Assembly (NCBI RefSeq): GCF_009730915.1
Contig: NC_052478.1
Span: 21,556,387 to 21,620,386, forward strand
DNA length: 64,000 bases
DNA from: Dioscorea cayenensis subsp. rotundata
Taxonomy: Eukaryota; Streptophyta; Magnoliopsida; Dioscoreales; Dioscoreaceae
Reading direction: 5' to 3'
Below the pieces are notes generated by a model that made no database searches, was not told the origin of the DNA, and worked only from the letters and a program-made list of their open reading frames with translations. Position numbers and translations under genes: made by a program. Position 1 is the first letter of the stretch; the number at the start of each line of letters is the position of its first letter. Positions 1 to 11,929 of the stretch are shown here, one piece after another.

Positions 1-307
1 TTAGTGATTGTGTATGTTAATATTTTGTATTACGTCGTATTTGTAAATGAGTTTTTCAATTATTAAAAATTTTTATGGTTTTTTTAACAAATATTTTATA
101 ATTTTTATTTTAAATAAAAATAATTTTTTAATTTATTAATCGGGGCCGGGGAATCCCCGAATCCGAAAAATCCCCACGGGGACGGGGACAGGAAAAAAAA
201 TTCCCCGTAGTCGGGTTCGGGGCCAGGTTCGGAGATGGGAGTATGATTTCGGGGTCGGGGCCGGGGAATGTATTCCCCGGTGAATCCCCGACCCATTGAC
301 ATCTCTA
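1..307 (-). mobile_element. End of an Ac-like hAT element (partial)
   Basis: On the minus strand the sequence starts at 307 with TAGAGATGTCAATGGGTC and runs into a GC-rich stretch full of GGGGA/TCCCC palindromic units, in sharp contrast to the AT-rich surroundings. This resembles the termini and subterminal region of Ac-like hAT elements (the hAT element at 36315 begins TAGGGGTGTCAA). The other end lies outside the window, so the target duplication cannot be tested. The short open frames on the minus strand here (Arg/Pro/Gly-rich) come from the repeat and are not taken as genes. Confidence 0.42.
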
Positions 308-430
308 GTCACAATCTTGAAAATGATCACCATGAGTTATGCATTGCTGTGTAAACTTCATTGATTTAGTTTACCTGATACAGGTGCAAGAATTATTCAT
401 GTATGGTGAAAGTTAGGAACTAATGAAACT

Positions 431-435
<5 letters not shown>

Positions 436-473
<38 letters not shown>
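436..473. repeat. (AT)n microsatellite
   Basis: Uninterrupted alternating A/T tract between the two GC-rich transposon-like pieces. Confidence 0.9.
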
Positions 474-476
<3 letters not shown>

Positions 477-504
477 AAGAATCACCATCATAGTCATGAA
501 TAGA

Positions 505-1054
505 CCTGTCCATGTGCCAGATTGGCCCGGGTTCAGACCAGACTGAATCCATAATTACTAAAATTCAAGTTTGTCCAAACCCGGCCGGCCCCATAATACG
601 GGCTTTAACTTTTGCCAAAACCTGCCCAAATTCGATGACCTTTAATCAAGGTCCACCCAAGTTCGCACAAATAATTTTTTCATCAAATAATAAATATGTT
701 ATTAAAAAAATTAACAATAATATTAATCTGTAAAGATGACCAAATATTATTCAACAAAACATATTAAAATTAAAATACCAAATGCACATCTTTATTCAAT
801 CACAAAAACTAAAATTCAAACCATTATAATTAATGACAATAAAAAAATATATATATATTATATAAGTATATATAAAACTAATTAATAAATAATCAATAAC
901 AATTCAAACCATTATATATATACAAAACTAATTAATAAATATATTTTCTAACTCGAACCGAGCCAAGCCCATGCTTTTAACAATAGAACCAAATTCGGCC
1001 CGTTTTAAAAATGTGCTCTTTTGTTTTTCAAAGCCCAGTCATCGAGCTCTATAT
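505..1054. mobile_element. Second GC-ended transposon-like piece, cut by the gap
   Basis: Begins TAGACCTGTCCATGTGCC followed by GC-rich GGCCCGGG units, then an AT-rich body, then GC-rich words again (GAGCCAAGCCC, GGCCCG) before the assembly gap. The layout, GC-rich ends around an AT body with a TAG(A)..TGTC-like start, fits a non-autonomous hAT-type element. The right end is not visible before the N run, so family and boundaries are tentative. Confidence 0.3.
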
Positions 1055-2054
1055 NNNNNNNNNNNNNNNNNNNNNNNNNNNNNNNNNNNNNNNNNNNNNN
1101 NNNNNNNNNNNNNNNNNNNNNNNNNNNNNNNNNNNNNNNNNNNNNNNNNNNNNNNNNNNNNNNNNNNNNNNNNNNNNNNNNNNNNNNNNNNNNNNNNNNN
1201 NNNNNNNNNNNNNNNNNNNNNNNNNNNNNNNNNNNNNNNNNNNNNNNNNNNNNNNNNNNNNNNNNNNNNNNNNNNNNNNNNNNNNNNNNNNNNNNNNNNN
1301 NNNNNNNNNNNNNNNNNNNNNNNNNNNNNNNNNNNNNNNNNNNNNNNNNNNNNNNNNNNNNNNNNNNNNNNNNNNNNNNNNNNNNNNNNNNNNNNNNNNN
1401 NNNNNNNNNNNNNNNNNNNNNNNNNNNNNNNNNNNNNNNNNNNNNNNNNNNNNNNNNNNNNNNNNNNNNNNNNNNNNNNNNNNNNNNNNNNNNNNNNNNN
1501 NNNNNNNNNNNNNNNNNNNNNNNNNNNNNNNNNNNNNNNNNNNNNNNNNNNNNNNNNNNNNNNNNNNNNNNNNNNNNNNNNNNNNNNNNNNNNNNNNNNN
1601 NNNNNNNNNNNNNNNNNNNNNNNNNNNNNNNNNNNNNNNNNNNNNNNNNNNNNNNNNNNNNNNNNNNNNNNNNNNNNNNNNNNNNNNNNNNNNNNNNNNN
1701 NNNNNNNNNNNNNNNNNNNNNNNNNNNNNNNNNNNNNNNNNNNNNNNNNNNNNNNNNNNNNNNNNNNNNNNNNNNNNNNNNNNNNNNNNNNNNNNNNNNN
1801 NNNNNNNNNNNNNNNNNNNNNNNNNNNNNNNNNNNNNNNNNNNNNNNNNNNNNNNNNNNNNNNNNNNNNNNNNNNNNNNNNNNNNNNNNNNNNNNNNNNN
1901 NNNNNNNNNNNNNNNNNNNNNNNNNNNNNNNNNNNNNNNNNNNNNNNNNNNNNNNNNNNNNNNNNNNNNNNNNNNNNNNNNNNNNNNNNNNNNNNNNNNN
2001 NNNNNNNNNNNNNNNNNNNNNNNNNNNNNNNNNNNNNNNNNNNNNNNNNNNNNN
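1055..2054. other. Assembly gap (1000 N)
   Basis: Exactly 1000 consecutive N. The round length suggests a placeholder of unknown true size. Any open frame crossing it is an artefact. Confidence 0.98.
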
Positions 2055-2120
2055 TTATATCAAGCCCTTTGCCTAATTTTTTTTGTTCTTATTTTGATAA
2101 AGTTATTTTGATGAAGTTAT

Positions 2121-2442
2121 TTCTTCTCTTTTATAATGTTTAAAATGCTTATTTAAAGCATTTATTAATTATTTATCATTGACATTTTTTGCTTTTACCA
2201 TTTATATCTTATGTTTAAAATTTATTGAATCCCATGAGTTATTTTTTTTTCTTTTGGTCTTAAATTCATGAAGAGTGGACACAAATCTGATTCGTTGGCT
2301 ATATTTGTCTTAGTTAAGACCAAAAGAAAAAAACACAACTCATACATTCAGTAAATTTTAAACATAAGACATAAGTAGTAAAAGCAAAAAAAATGCAAAT
2401 GATTAATGCTTTAAGCATTTAAACATTATAAAAAAGAAGAAT
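2121..2442. mobile_element. Foldback (long inverted-repeat) MITE-like element
   Basis: The left arm (about 2121-2262) and right arm (about 2315-2442) are imperfect inverted copies separated by a loop of about 50 bp. Paired landmarks include TTTTATAATGTTTAA with its complement near 2425, TTGCTTTTACC with GTAGTAAAAGCAAA, TTATGTTTAAAATTTA with TAAATTTTAAACATAA, and CTTTTGGTCTTAA with TTAAGACCAAAAG around the loop. The arms cover almost the whole element, as in foldback MITEs. I could not define a clean target duplication. Confidence 0.65.
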
Positions 2443-2778
2443 TAACCGAACCATTCCTAGCCTTAAAAATTCTTCTTCACTGTTAGATGTTGTTCACTAC
2501 TAGACGTTGTAAACAATTAAGTCTCTTTGGGAGTGGGAGGAAGGGGGATGATTAGAGAATTGAAGGAAGAAATCTTGGAAACAGAAAGAAAAAAGATGTC
2601 TTCTAAAATGTAGAGAAAATAAAAGGAATGTAGTTTCTAGATGTCTTCTAGTTGCTGCTAACTGTCATTTAAATGTAGCGTTAAAAAAAAAAAAAGTTAA
2701 TCTTAATAAATTACCATCAACCTCGCATAATTTTATCCCAAAAAAAAGTTAAGTTTATTTTAAAATATATTAATATAT
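2443..2778. other. AT-rich intergenic, no gene seen
   Basis: No coding signal. The last 9 bases (2770-2778, TTAATATAT) are the left target duplication of the next element. Confidence 0.6.
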
Positions 2779-3034
2779 GGGAAAACATCATCTAAGTAAG
2801 TCCCTAGATTTGAAATCTAGGGACGTTTTAAATCTAAGCCGTTGGATCATCATCCGATGGTTGATTGATTATATGAACACTGTATACCTTTTTACTGTTT
2901 ATGATCACTGTACAACACTGTAGAACGCGGTTTCTACTGTTCATAATGATAAGAGCCGTCAGATTTTCATCCGATGGCTACTATGGACATCCCTAGATTT
3001 GAAATCTAGGGACGTCCCTAGATGATGGATTCTC
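2779..3034. mobile_element. 256-bp Mutator-type MITE with 9-bp TSD
   Basis: The element begins GGGAAAACATCATCTA and its complement begins GAGAATCCATCATCTA. The terminal inverted repeats run about 48 bp and each holds the near-palindrome CCCTAGATTTGAAATCTAGG. It is flanked by a perfect 9-bp direct repeat, TTAATATAT, at 2770-2778 and 3035-3043. A 9-bp duplication with GRGAA-type ends is the hallmark of Mutator-like elements. The short interior has no coding capacity, so it is non-autonomous. Two inner blocks, GTTGGATCATCATCCGATGG and the inverted CCGTCAGATTTTCATCCGAT, extend the pairing. Confidence 0.85.
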
Positions 3035-3043
3035 TTAATATAT

Positions 3044-3295
3044 AACTGTTTGGTTTATTGACATTAGATTCTTTGCTCAAAGTGTTTGTGTGTCACTGAG
3101 AAGATATATTTGAATTTCTCCTTACGTAGGATAAAAATATATGTTATTAAGTTTGCAGAAAATTATTGAGTTTGCAGCTGTGTTTTACACCTGTGCTCCA
3201 CTCTTGACACATAGTTTGTCCGCATTCATTAAAAAAAAAAAATCAATCAATATAATTATTATAGTTTAGCATCTAGTTAACTACCATCACCATAT

Positions 3296-3351
<56 letters not shown>

Positions 3352-4700
3352 AATCCCATTCTTTTTTTTTATTTTTTTATTTTTGCGGTGATGAATTTTT
3401 TTGAAGAGTGCATATAAATTTTAGGATGTATGTTTTCATGGTTTCCAGCTGCATATATTTTAAAGTTTACATTAATTTTATTTTATTTTCTCAAACAAAT
3501 TTTTTTTTTAGCAAGTGGTAATTTTTATATCAATTTTTTATTTTTATTTTTTAAAAATAAAAACCGTTTAATATAAAATAAATATTTTGTGAGAAAGTCC
3601 TTAATCAACTTCAAACATGTGTCCCAACGCGGTGGAGATAAAGACATCCACAGATCCACTTGGGAAAAAACAAAAGCTTGTGGCCATTGTTAGAACATGA
3701 ACTTAAAGTTAAAGACCTCCACCAACTTTCCCCTGCTTTTGACTTGATTTGCTAATGCAATACAGGTTGCCAAAACAAAATAAAAAAATAAAAAAAGAAT
3801 AATAATATGCTTGATTTTATTGACTTGTTTAATAAAATTAAATTTATTCATGTATATATATATATATGTATATAGTCTTATTTATATATTTGTTTATTTT
3901 TATTGGAATTTATGATGAGAAGATATGCCCATGCACTTGATATTTGTATGTGGATATATTCATATATTTGTATATAAATTAGTTCTCAATCAAAGTTTGG
4001 CATTTCTCTATGTGATGTGACTTTGTCACTAAGCTAAAGGCCATATTCAATGTTAATTTTCAAATCATGTGACCTTTTTTTCCAACCGTTGAATTCATTG
4101 CCACAAAACTACAGGTTATAAATGCTTTCATTATTACTCTCGTCTTCATTTGTTCACCATTTAATTTTTTATTTTTTCTTTACAATATTATTATTTTGTT
4201 TTATATAAAATTTCATTATTATTATTATTTTTTTATTTTTATTTTTATTTAATTGAGAGCTCATTTGTCATGTAATCCTTGAGAGGTAGTATTTGGGTTT
4301 GCTGTGAGATTTTTGTGTGAAAAATAACTCTTATTTTTCTCTTCAGGATCACATGACAGATGAAAAAAAAAAATTTAATATTAAAAAATAAGTCAAATTA
4401 TCATAAATAGTATATTTTTATATTTATTTATTTTTCACTTTGTCCTTGTCAATTTCTAAAAAATTAAACTTATTTATTTTTTTAAATAATTTAGATTTTT
4501 TTTTCTAGAGTAGGCTGTTTTTTTAAAAAAATTAATATTATTGTATGAATAAAATTGCATCAAATATATATATATATATATAACTTTAAATAGAACATGC
4601 AGAGAATTAATACCATGACCAACTTTCCCCTTACCTCCAAACCTCCCCTCTTAAATGCCCTCCCCTATTACAAATTTACAACCCTTTCCTCTCCCCATCA
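3044..4700. other. AT-rich intergenic and distal promoter
   Basis: Contains an (AT)n tract at about 3296-3349 and many homopolymer A/T runs. No open frame of gene quality. The last few hundred bases lead into the promoter of the glycine-rich protein gene. Confidence 0.6.
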
Positions 4701-4706
4701 CTTCCT

Positions 4707-4715
4707 CTATTTATT
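4707..4715 (+). promoter_or_regulatory. Probable TATA box for the glycine-rich protein gene
   Basis: CTATTTATT in a C-rich context about 195 bases before the start codon. The leader that follows is A-rich and contains a tandem repetition of AACCAAAGAAAGCCCCAAAG-type units at 4829-4898. An upstream in-frame ATG at 4597 lies before this TATA and is probably not transcribed. Confidence 0.45.
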
Positions 4716-4902
4716 TCCACTTTCCCATCAAATCCAAAAAGGAAATAGAACCCAAAAACCAACAGTGAATAAAGTAGAAAAAAAGAAAAAGAAAAAAAGA
4801 AAAAAACATAGCTTAAATCTCACAAACCTAAGAACCAAAGAAAGCCCCAAAGAAAACCAAAGAACCAAAGAACCAAAGAAAGCCCCAAAGAAAACCAAAA
4901 TC

Positions 4903-5397
4903 ATGAAGAAGATCATCATCATCCTTTCCCTTCTTCTCCTTTTCCTCAACTTCCTCCACTTCCCCACTTCCGCCCGGGAACTCACTTCCACTTCCGATTC
5001 CACTTCCGATCCCACTTCCTCACAAAGGAAGTCCACTTCCAAAACCACCACCACCAAACCCGGTGACACCACCGCCGCCGACTCAAGCGGCTTCGGCTTC
5101 GACTTCGGCAACATCCCTGACTTCTCCGGCAACGGCTGGAGCAACTACGGCGGAGGCGGCAACTATGGCGGAGGCTACGGCTCCGGCTACGGCGGCCCCG
5201 GCGGCGGTTACTCCCACCACGGCGTCGTTAGGCCAAGCGTTGTTTGCACTGAGCGTGGACCGTGCTATAAAAAGCGTGTGACTTGCCCGGCCAAGTGCTT
5301 CACTTCATACAGCCACTCCGGCAAGAACGGCGGCGGCGGTGGCGGTGGCGGTGGTTGCTCCATTGATTGCAAGAAGCACTGTGTTGGTTACTGTTGA
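4903..5397 (+). CDS. Secreted glycine-rich protein with Cys-rich C-terminus
   Basis: Single-exon gene, 164 residues. Residues 1-24 are a clear signal peptide (MKK, then an Ile/Leu stretch, ending PTSA). A Ser/Thr-rich segment (about 25-65) follows, then a Gly/Tyr/Ser repeat region with GGGYGSGYGG-type units (about 75-110). The C-terminal third has eight cysteines in the order VVC, GPC, VTC, AKC, GGC, IDC, KHC and GYC, with a Gly run between the two Cys clusters. This matches small plant secreted glycine-rich proteins with a GPCYKKRVTCPAKCF-type tail, likely apoplastic or wall-associated; the molecular function is not established. The ATG at 4903 is chosen because the signal peptide starts there; the longer in-frame ATG at 4597 would add a low-complexity Lys/Asn stretch encoded by the leader. 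Coding DNA is much GC-richer than its surroundings. A polyadenylation-type AATAAA lies at 5562. Confidence 0.85.
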   Translation: MKKIIIILSLLLLFLNFLHFPTSARELTSTSDSTSDPTSSQRKSTSKTTTTKPGDTTAADSSGFGFDFGNIPDFSGNGWSNYGGGGNYGGGYGSGYGGPGGGYSHHGVVRPSVVCTERGPCYKKRVTCPAKCFTSYSHSGKNGGGGGGGGGCSIDCKKHCVGYC

Positions 5398-5399
5398 AC

Positions 5400-7487
5400 T
5401 TTGTTTTTTTCTTTTTTTCTCTACTACTATTTATATATATATAATTAATATGTATTAATTTTATATATATATATATATAAATATGTGTGTGTTTTTAAGA
5501 AACTCTGAGTTATATCTATCATATACAGAGTTATGTAGTATTATGAGAACTGATGTGGATGAATAAAGAGTCTCTTTTTATTATATATATATATATATAT
5601 ATTTGTTTATGTATGTATGATTTTGAGGTGCTTGAGTTTGAGGGTGAGTTTTGTTTGTTTGTATGTTTGTTTATTTGTTTGGTGGTTGATGTTCTTTATT
5701 TGTTGTGCTTGAATGTTTGGATTCATGGAAATCTCTTTGGTTCTTTTGAGGAGTTTTTGTTTTTAACTTTTTTGTTGTGAATGTCTTCATTTTTTTTTGT
5801 TGGCAAACATAAGGGATGAGATTTCTTGTTACAAATTAAGGCATAGTGCTTGTTTTTCTCTCTGTAAGTATATTTGATTTTTTATTTTATTTTTTTTTGG
5901 GTGGTTGTTGAAGGATTAGAATGGTTTTTATATAATATTTTTGTATGTTTATTTTTTGTATATTTATTGGTAAAGAGTGATATTCTTCATCAATTGTGTG
6001 TTATTCTTTCTCTACAAGTGTTTTTCATTTTAAGGTTTGAACGCTAGAGTTAAAGCAAATGTTTAATAACTTTAGATTATAGTAGAATTTGACTAAAATA
6101 TTTTTTTATAAGTTTTTTTAAAAATTATTATTTCATTAATTCTCTCCCTTTTTTTTAATAGAATTAATATGTATATATATATAGAAAATGGTTTCTGCAG
6201 GCGTTCGTAGACATTCACAAATAGTAACGGGGTTGTTTTGGTTTTTAACGGTTATGATTTATTTAGTTACTGTATAAATAATTGATTAAACAGTTAAAAT
6301 TAAATTAATGTGCATCTCATTTTTTACGATGTATTGTTTATAAGTACCCATTTTTTATGGTATATTGTTTATAAGTAAATTAATATGAATACTGTTCATT
6401 CCATTTTTTATTATAAAGTACAATAATTATTGTTTATTAATAATTAAAAAATTGTTGAATTTTAATCCAACAATCTAAATTAACGTTCATAGATTATTGA
6501 CAGAGGATATATAATGTTTTTAGAATGTTATGAGTACTTGTCCAGAAATGGAATTTTTAGTAGGAGTAATTTTTTATAGTTAAAAATTATGTTTCTATTT
6601 TGAAGAAAACACATTTGTCACCTATTTTGAGACAATTAATTAAGCTTGGGATGTTTTCGGTGAACATGTATTGATTGTTTCATTTACACAATATGATACA
6701 ATTCATGCCGGGTATGGTACTTATTGCTCCATTCAATCCAAGCATAAATAATAAATGTTAAATGAAAAAGACCAAAATTTTTTTTTTTATGTTATTCATT
6801 TTAACCTTTACTTATGATTGTTATTATTTTTATTTTTAACTACTATAGATTATCAAAAACACATCACTTTTAAATACAATTTTAATGCTACTATATTATT
6901 TATAAATTATAATTCGATTCAAGTATAGATAATTGTTTTAAAAAAATGTGAAATATATGAAGTTATGCAGATTAAGATAAAGTAAATATTACATTCTCAA
7001 TAATTTTTCATGTATGATTAATATATATATATATATATATATAAACCTTAATTTGGCCCGTAAAATTTTTAAAATATTCCACGTCTATTCGTGTTATTGC
7101 ATTAAAAATGGAAAAATAATAATAATGTTACAAAATACTAATTTATACAGTAATTTACTGTGCCTCTAAACTAATCAATTTTGTCTGTTTTGAATCTTTA
7201 ATAACTTTAAATATTTTTGCTTTTAAGAAAAAGCTTGAGTTAGATAAGTTTAAAATAGAGGAAACAATTGAGAGGTTGGTTTAGTAATATGGTTGGCTTT
7301 GTTTCTTTTATTAGCCTTAATTAAGCTAGCTCATGAAACAAATTTCCATGAATTATGAACCATACCTTAATTAGAGGGTCTCTTTCAAGCAATAATGTAG
7401 TCAAGGGATTGGATGAGAAATTAGCACTTTAATTTATTATAATCAATTTTTTCTCATTCAAATTATACATAATGAATATATGTACTG

Positions 7488-7541
<54 letters not shown>

Positions 7542-9940
7542 AATTATTTTAATTATTAGTATTGAAATCTCTCTTATGCCTTACTTTCATTTTCAGCCTA
7601 ATATTCACTCATAATGGATTATGAAATTAATATATAAATAAGAGAGTTTAAATCATATATATATATATATATATACACACATAAAAAGAAAGCATCAACA
7701 TGCGTTAGCAAAATATCCTCAATTGGGTACAGTAAGCACCATAAATTCATTAAAAATTTGATTAGGTTTAGTTTGTTTACCAATATTCATAGATTTTTAA
7801 TTTATGAACGTACACAGATGATTGATGCTTATATATATAAATATATATATTGTTTTTTAATTATTGGTGTTATAAATTTTTTTATATTTTACTATTGTTT
7901 TTGGCCTTCTATTTTCTCTCAATGCATTGTGCGACCTTCTTTCATATTTGATTTTATTCATCTTAGTTTTTCTTTATTTTATATATATTTTGTTTAATTT
8001 CATCTTATTTTATATAATTTATCAATTTTATTAAATAAAAAATTCACTGAAATTAATGTCATACTCTGTCCTTTCTTTTAAAGTTTTTACTTATTGTAAT
8101 TTTTGGTATTTCAGCAAAAATTATGTGTGCACACAACCAAGCAAAGAAAAAAAAAAAGCCTCTCAATTCCTAAATAAGAGAGTTGAAATAGTTTTTTAAT
8201 TAGCGATTATTTAAATAATTATTATTTTTTATTTTTTAAAAAAACTCTTTTATAATCTGCTTATTGTTCTCTTTAAACTGAAAAAACAAAAGATTGGTCA
8301 AACATATATCAATAGAATACCAAAGATACAAATTGTGGTTTTTCTGTTTTATTCATCATTTTTATAACTAAATAAATTGGTTTTTTTAATTTTTTTATTA
8401 AATGAAAGCACTAAAAAAAATTGGGTAAAAAATGATGTATACTGTGCCTTAAACTTTAGCGAATGAGCATTCTACAATATATATATCATTCACAGTGAGA
8501 CCAATGTTTATAAACCAAAGGCTTTGGTAGGGTATAAACACTAATGAAGAAGTCTAAAATAGATATACATCTATACTGACTATTCATGTATATAATTCAT
8601 ATAGTATTTTATTATTTATTTATTTATTTTCTTCAACATGGTGACATAATTTAGCAACTCGTTCCTCTTTCATTATCTCATAAATTGTTTGAAAAAATAA
8701 CTTAAGCATTGAGTAATAATATAAATAAAACAACTATATATATATATATATTTAAAACCATATGTTAAATGGTACATTATTTCCTAATCAGATGAAAAAT
8801 ATATCTATAATCAGAATTAATATTTTAAAAATAAACGATCAAACAACAATCAATGAAGTGGTAGTTTATCATTAAATTTATAAAAAGTGAAAAAATTAAA
8901 AAGAACTTGTTCTTAATAAATAATAGTCAATTAAGTCATTGTCAAAAACACATCTATCAACCAAACAATCAAACGCTACCTTACCAAATGGCTTCATTAA
9001 TTTTAAATAATTCAAAATACCCAATTATGTTTACATGGATTCAGTGAACGCCAAGCTAATTACCCTTTCAACAATTGTTAATAATTAGTGATTGATCCTG
9101 TCTAACACCATTTTAAACAGTTAATTGTTTATTAACTACCAATCAAGAATGAACATTTAATAATAATAAACATATTAAAATGAGTAGGTGCTCATTGTTT
9201 TTATATTTTTATACTTTAAAATAACCTCTTGCATTTGTTTAAACACATAACAAGATAGTATATATATCTTTGTAATATTACACTAAACTCAATAAACAAT
9301 GTATCATTAGTTCAATGCCTCTTTTGTGATGTTTATTTATCTCAAAAATTTTTTAAGTATTAATTTTTAGATTTGATTTCTTCCTCGTTTTCAAAATAAA
9401 ATAAAATATAAAATGCAAAGGTTCATGAATCATGATAATTATATATATATATATAAAAGAAAACAAAAGAAAATTAAAATGAGTGAGAGTAGTTTAGAAA
9501 GGGCTGTTTGACTTGTCCTTGAAGTTGGTGTCCAAGTTAAGGATGGAAAAAATCAATTGCAAGAGCAAACACATTAATAACAATGATTTATTCATAGATT
9601 GTGAAAGTGTCAAATGAGACAAAGTCATATCCCTGTATATTATTATTATGTCCTAATCCTACCCTACCCTATTACATACTTTTTCAAATGACTTTGAAAG
9701 TGTCCAAATGGACTCCCACTCTTGGCATCTTCATATTCACTAAATAATCCAATGACATACCTCTCTCTATATATATTAATATAATTAACACCTTCTCTTT
9801 ATATATATATGGTATAGTATATATATATATATATATTAAAATCACCATTTCTTAATTCTTAGCATATCTTCTTTCTCTCTAGCAAGTTTAACAACATTAA
9901 TTTTCTCTTAATTTGATTTTTTGGTTCTTCATTCTTCCTG
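5400..9940. other. AT-rich intergenic region
   Basis: About 4.5 kb without a credible gene. It holds several (AT)n tracts, a (GT)n tract at 7505-7539 and long A/T runs. Short open frames here are rich in Ile/Tyr/Phe/Leu from TA and T repeats. I saw no bounded transposon with terminal repeats, although degraded ones could be hidden. Confidence 0.6.
7505..7539. repeat. (GT)n microsatellite
   Basis: About 17 uninterrupted GT units following a short AT tract. Confidence 0.9.
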
Positions 9941-10017
9941 ATCTCTATATATATCCCTTTCTACATATCCTTCTTCATTCTACTTACAAATTATCAACCT
10001 TCCCTTCTTCTCCTTCT

Positions 10018-10020
<3 letters not shown>

Positions 10021-10067
<47 letters not shown>

Positions 10068-10460
10068 CCTTTTGGTTCTCAAACTTCTCAATCTCTTTCT
10101 ATAACTCTTCTTCTTCTTCTTCTCACAATCTCATGATATAAACACAACCTCATGCTTATATTATGAGTTGAAACAAAATATACTTAACTTGAGTATATTC
10201 ATTTATCTTGACTTCCAATTAAATTACTCACTTTGACCCTTCATCCCATTCATCCCATTTTACTTTCTTACTTCTATCTATCTATCTACATATATATATA
10301 TATCCCATCATTGATTCATTCTTACTTCTATATATATATACACCTTCTTCTTCTTCTTCTTCTTCTTCTTCATTCTTACTTCTATATATATATATATATA
10401 TACACCTTCTTCTTCTTCTACTTCTTCTTCTCTATCTCCTTCTTCTCCTTCTAAACATAT
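10021..10460 (+). promoter_or_regulatory. CT-rich and (CTT)n leader of the next gene, with internal duplication
   Basis: A (TC)n tract at 10021-10053 is followed by pyrimidine-rich DNA. The segment starting TTCATTCTTACTTCTATATA, then a TATA tract, then CACCTTCTTCTT occurs twice in tandem (about 10314-10367 and 10368-10420). Long CT-rich tracts directly upstream of a plant start codon are typical of core promoter/5-prime leader sequence. Several TATATA tracts make the real TATA box ambiguous. Confidence 0.5.
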
Positions 10461-10487
10461 ATATATATATATATATATATATAGAAA

Positions 10488-10519
10488 ATGACCACTAAGA
10501 CCACCACCACCACATCATC

Positions 10520-10556
<37 letters not shown>

Positions 10557-10958
10557 TCAAGCAAAAACAAAAGCAAAAGCACAAAGAAAAGCATGATGAT
10601 GAAGATAGTGAAAGCACCAATCCGAGCTCTTAGCCGAGCTCGAGACCTCTACATCACCACCATCATCACCTGCGCCGGCCGTGTCTCCTCCGGCTCCATG
10701 GCCATCCACTGTCCTCTCAACATCCCTCTCTCCCACTCCTCCGACGACGACCTCCGCCACCTCATCCTCGCCACCTCCCTCTCCAAAACCACCACCCTCA
10801 CCCCCACCGTTCGCCGGAGCCAAAGTCTGGCCATGTCTTGCATTGATGAGAACTCTCCCTGCGACTTCAACGCCGCTGATGCTGTTGTCTTCCCTCGCCG
10901 GAGCTTCAGCTGCTCCGCCGGCCGTCGGAGAAACAGCGCCGTTGCTGTTGTGTCTTAG
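10488..10958 (+). CDS. Small uncharacterised plant protein, KAPIRALSRARDLY type
   Basis: Single-exon frame of 156 residues. The N-terminal 35 residues are low complexity (poly-Thr from an (ACA)n repeat at about 10515-10556, then Lys/Ser) and probably carry no fixed function. A run of three Met codons at 10593-10601 is followed by the conserved-looking core KIVKAPIRALSRARDLYI, then TCAGRVSSG, and a Ser/Arg-rich remainder including VRRSQSL and FPRRSFSCSAGRR. The core resembles a family of short, unstudied plant proteins with a basic KAP.R.L.RARD segment; I do not know its role. There is no signal peptide or membrane segment. Translation could start at 10488 or at one of the ATGs at 10593. High GC against AT-rich flanks supports real coding. 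Confidence is good for a gene, low for any function. Confidence 0.72.
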
Positions 10959-11920
10959 ACTTGAAGGACTTATTTGTTATATATTTTTTTTATTGGGTTT
11001 TGTTTTTGTAATAAGGATGGTGTTTTATTACAATGTTTTGACTTGTTCAATTAATGGAGTTGACTTTTTAATTTTTTATTTTTCAGGGAAAAACTATTTA
11101 ATAATTATAACGAAAAAAGGGTGTAATAAAAATATATAAAATGATAATTTAACACGTCTAATAAATTATTATAAATTAACAAAAAAATAATAATAATTAG
11201 AGTTTGTGTTATGGTTTGGAAAATATTGAGATAGAAATGAAGTTGTTATATAAATAATTAATACAACATAATTGAGTGAAAAAGTAGAGAAAATTTGGGG
11301 AAAAATTGATTTAAGGAAAATATAAATAATTATTTTACTGGTATAGATATTTATAAATATAAATATAATTTTTTTTTATCAAGAATGTGTTATTTAAAAA
11401 AGTTAATTATCTATTTTAGAAATTTGATATTATATAAAAGATAATTAATTATATACACTATTATCCCACCTCCCTAAAATCTTTTCATTAGTCACTTTTA
11501 AATATCTAACACTTATTTTAATTAATTAATTAATTTATATTTTAAGTTTTCAAATATGTATTAAGTAAAATTTCTAAAAACTCCATATATATTTTCATTT
11601 TGATGGTATAATCCTTTTGATTTTTGCAAGTACTTTTTAGTCCTTATATAAATTTTTGTTTTGAATTTTCTTGTATCAAATCATGCCCTCTTAATATTCG
11701 AGTAGAATACCAAAAATATTTTTGAGACCTTGTAACTTTGAAAATAAAATTTTAATTTAATTTAGATTTGAAAAATAAAAAAATTTTTGAAAAAAATGAG
11801 GGATATTTTGGGAATTTAATAAATCTGAACGAGTTAGGGTGGGTCTCATGTAACTTTCCTCTGTTTATTATATGAAAAATTTATATTTCAAAAATATATT
11901 TACTTGTATAAATTTCAAAG
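10959..11920. other. 3-prime flank and AT-rich intergenic DNA
   Basis: Nothing identifiable beyond poly-A/T runs and short TA tracts. Confidence 0.6.
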
Positions 11921-11929
11921 CTTTTATTA

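Noticed and set aside
971-2143. Three open frames of 350-390 codons
   Set aside because: They exist only because the run of N is translated as X; there is no coding evidence on either side.
4597-4902. N-terminal extension of the glycine-rich protein from an upstream ATG
   Set aside because: It lies upstream of the likely TATA box, is low complexity, and the signal peptide begins at 4903.
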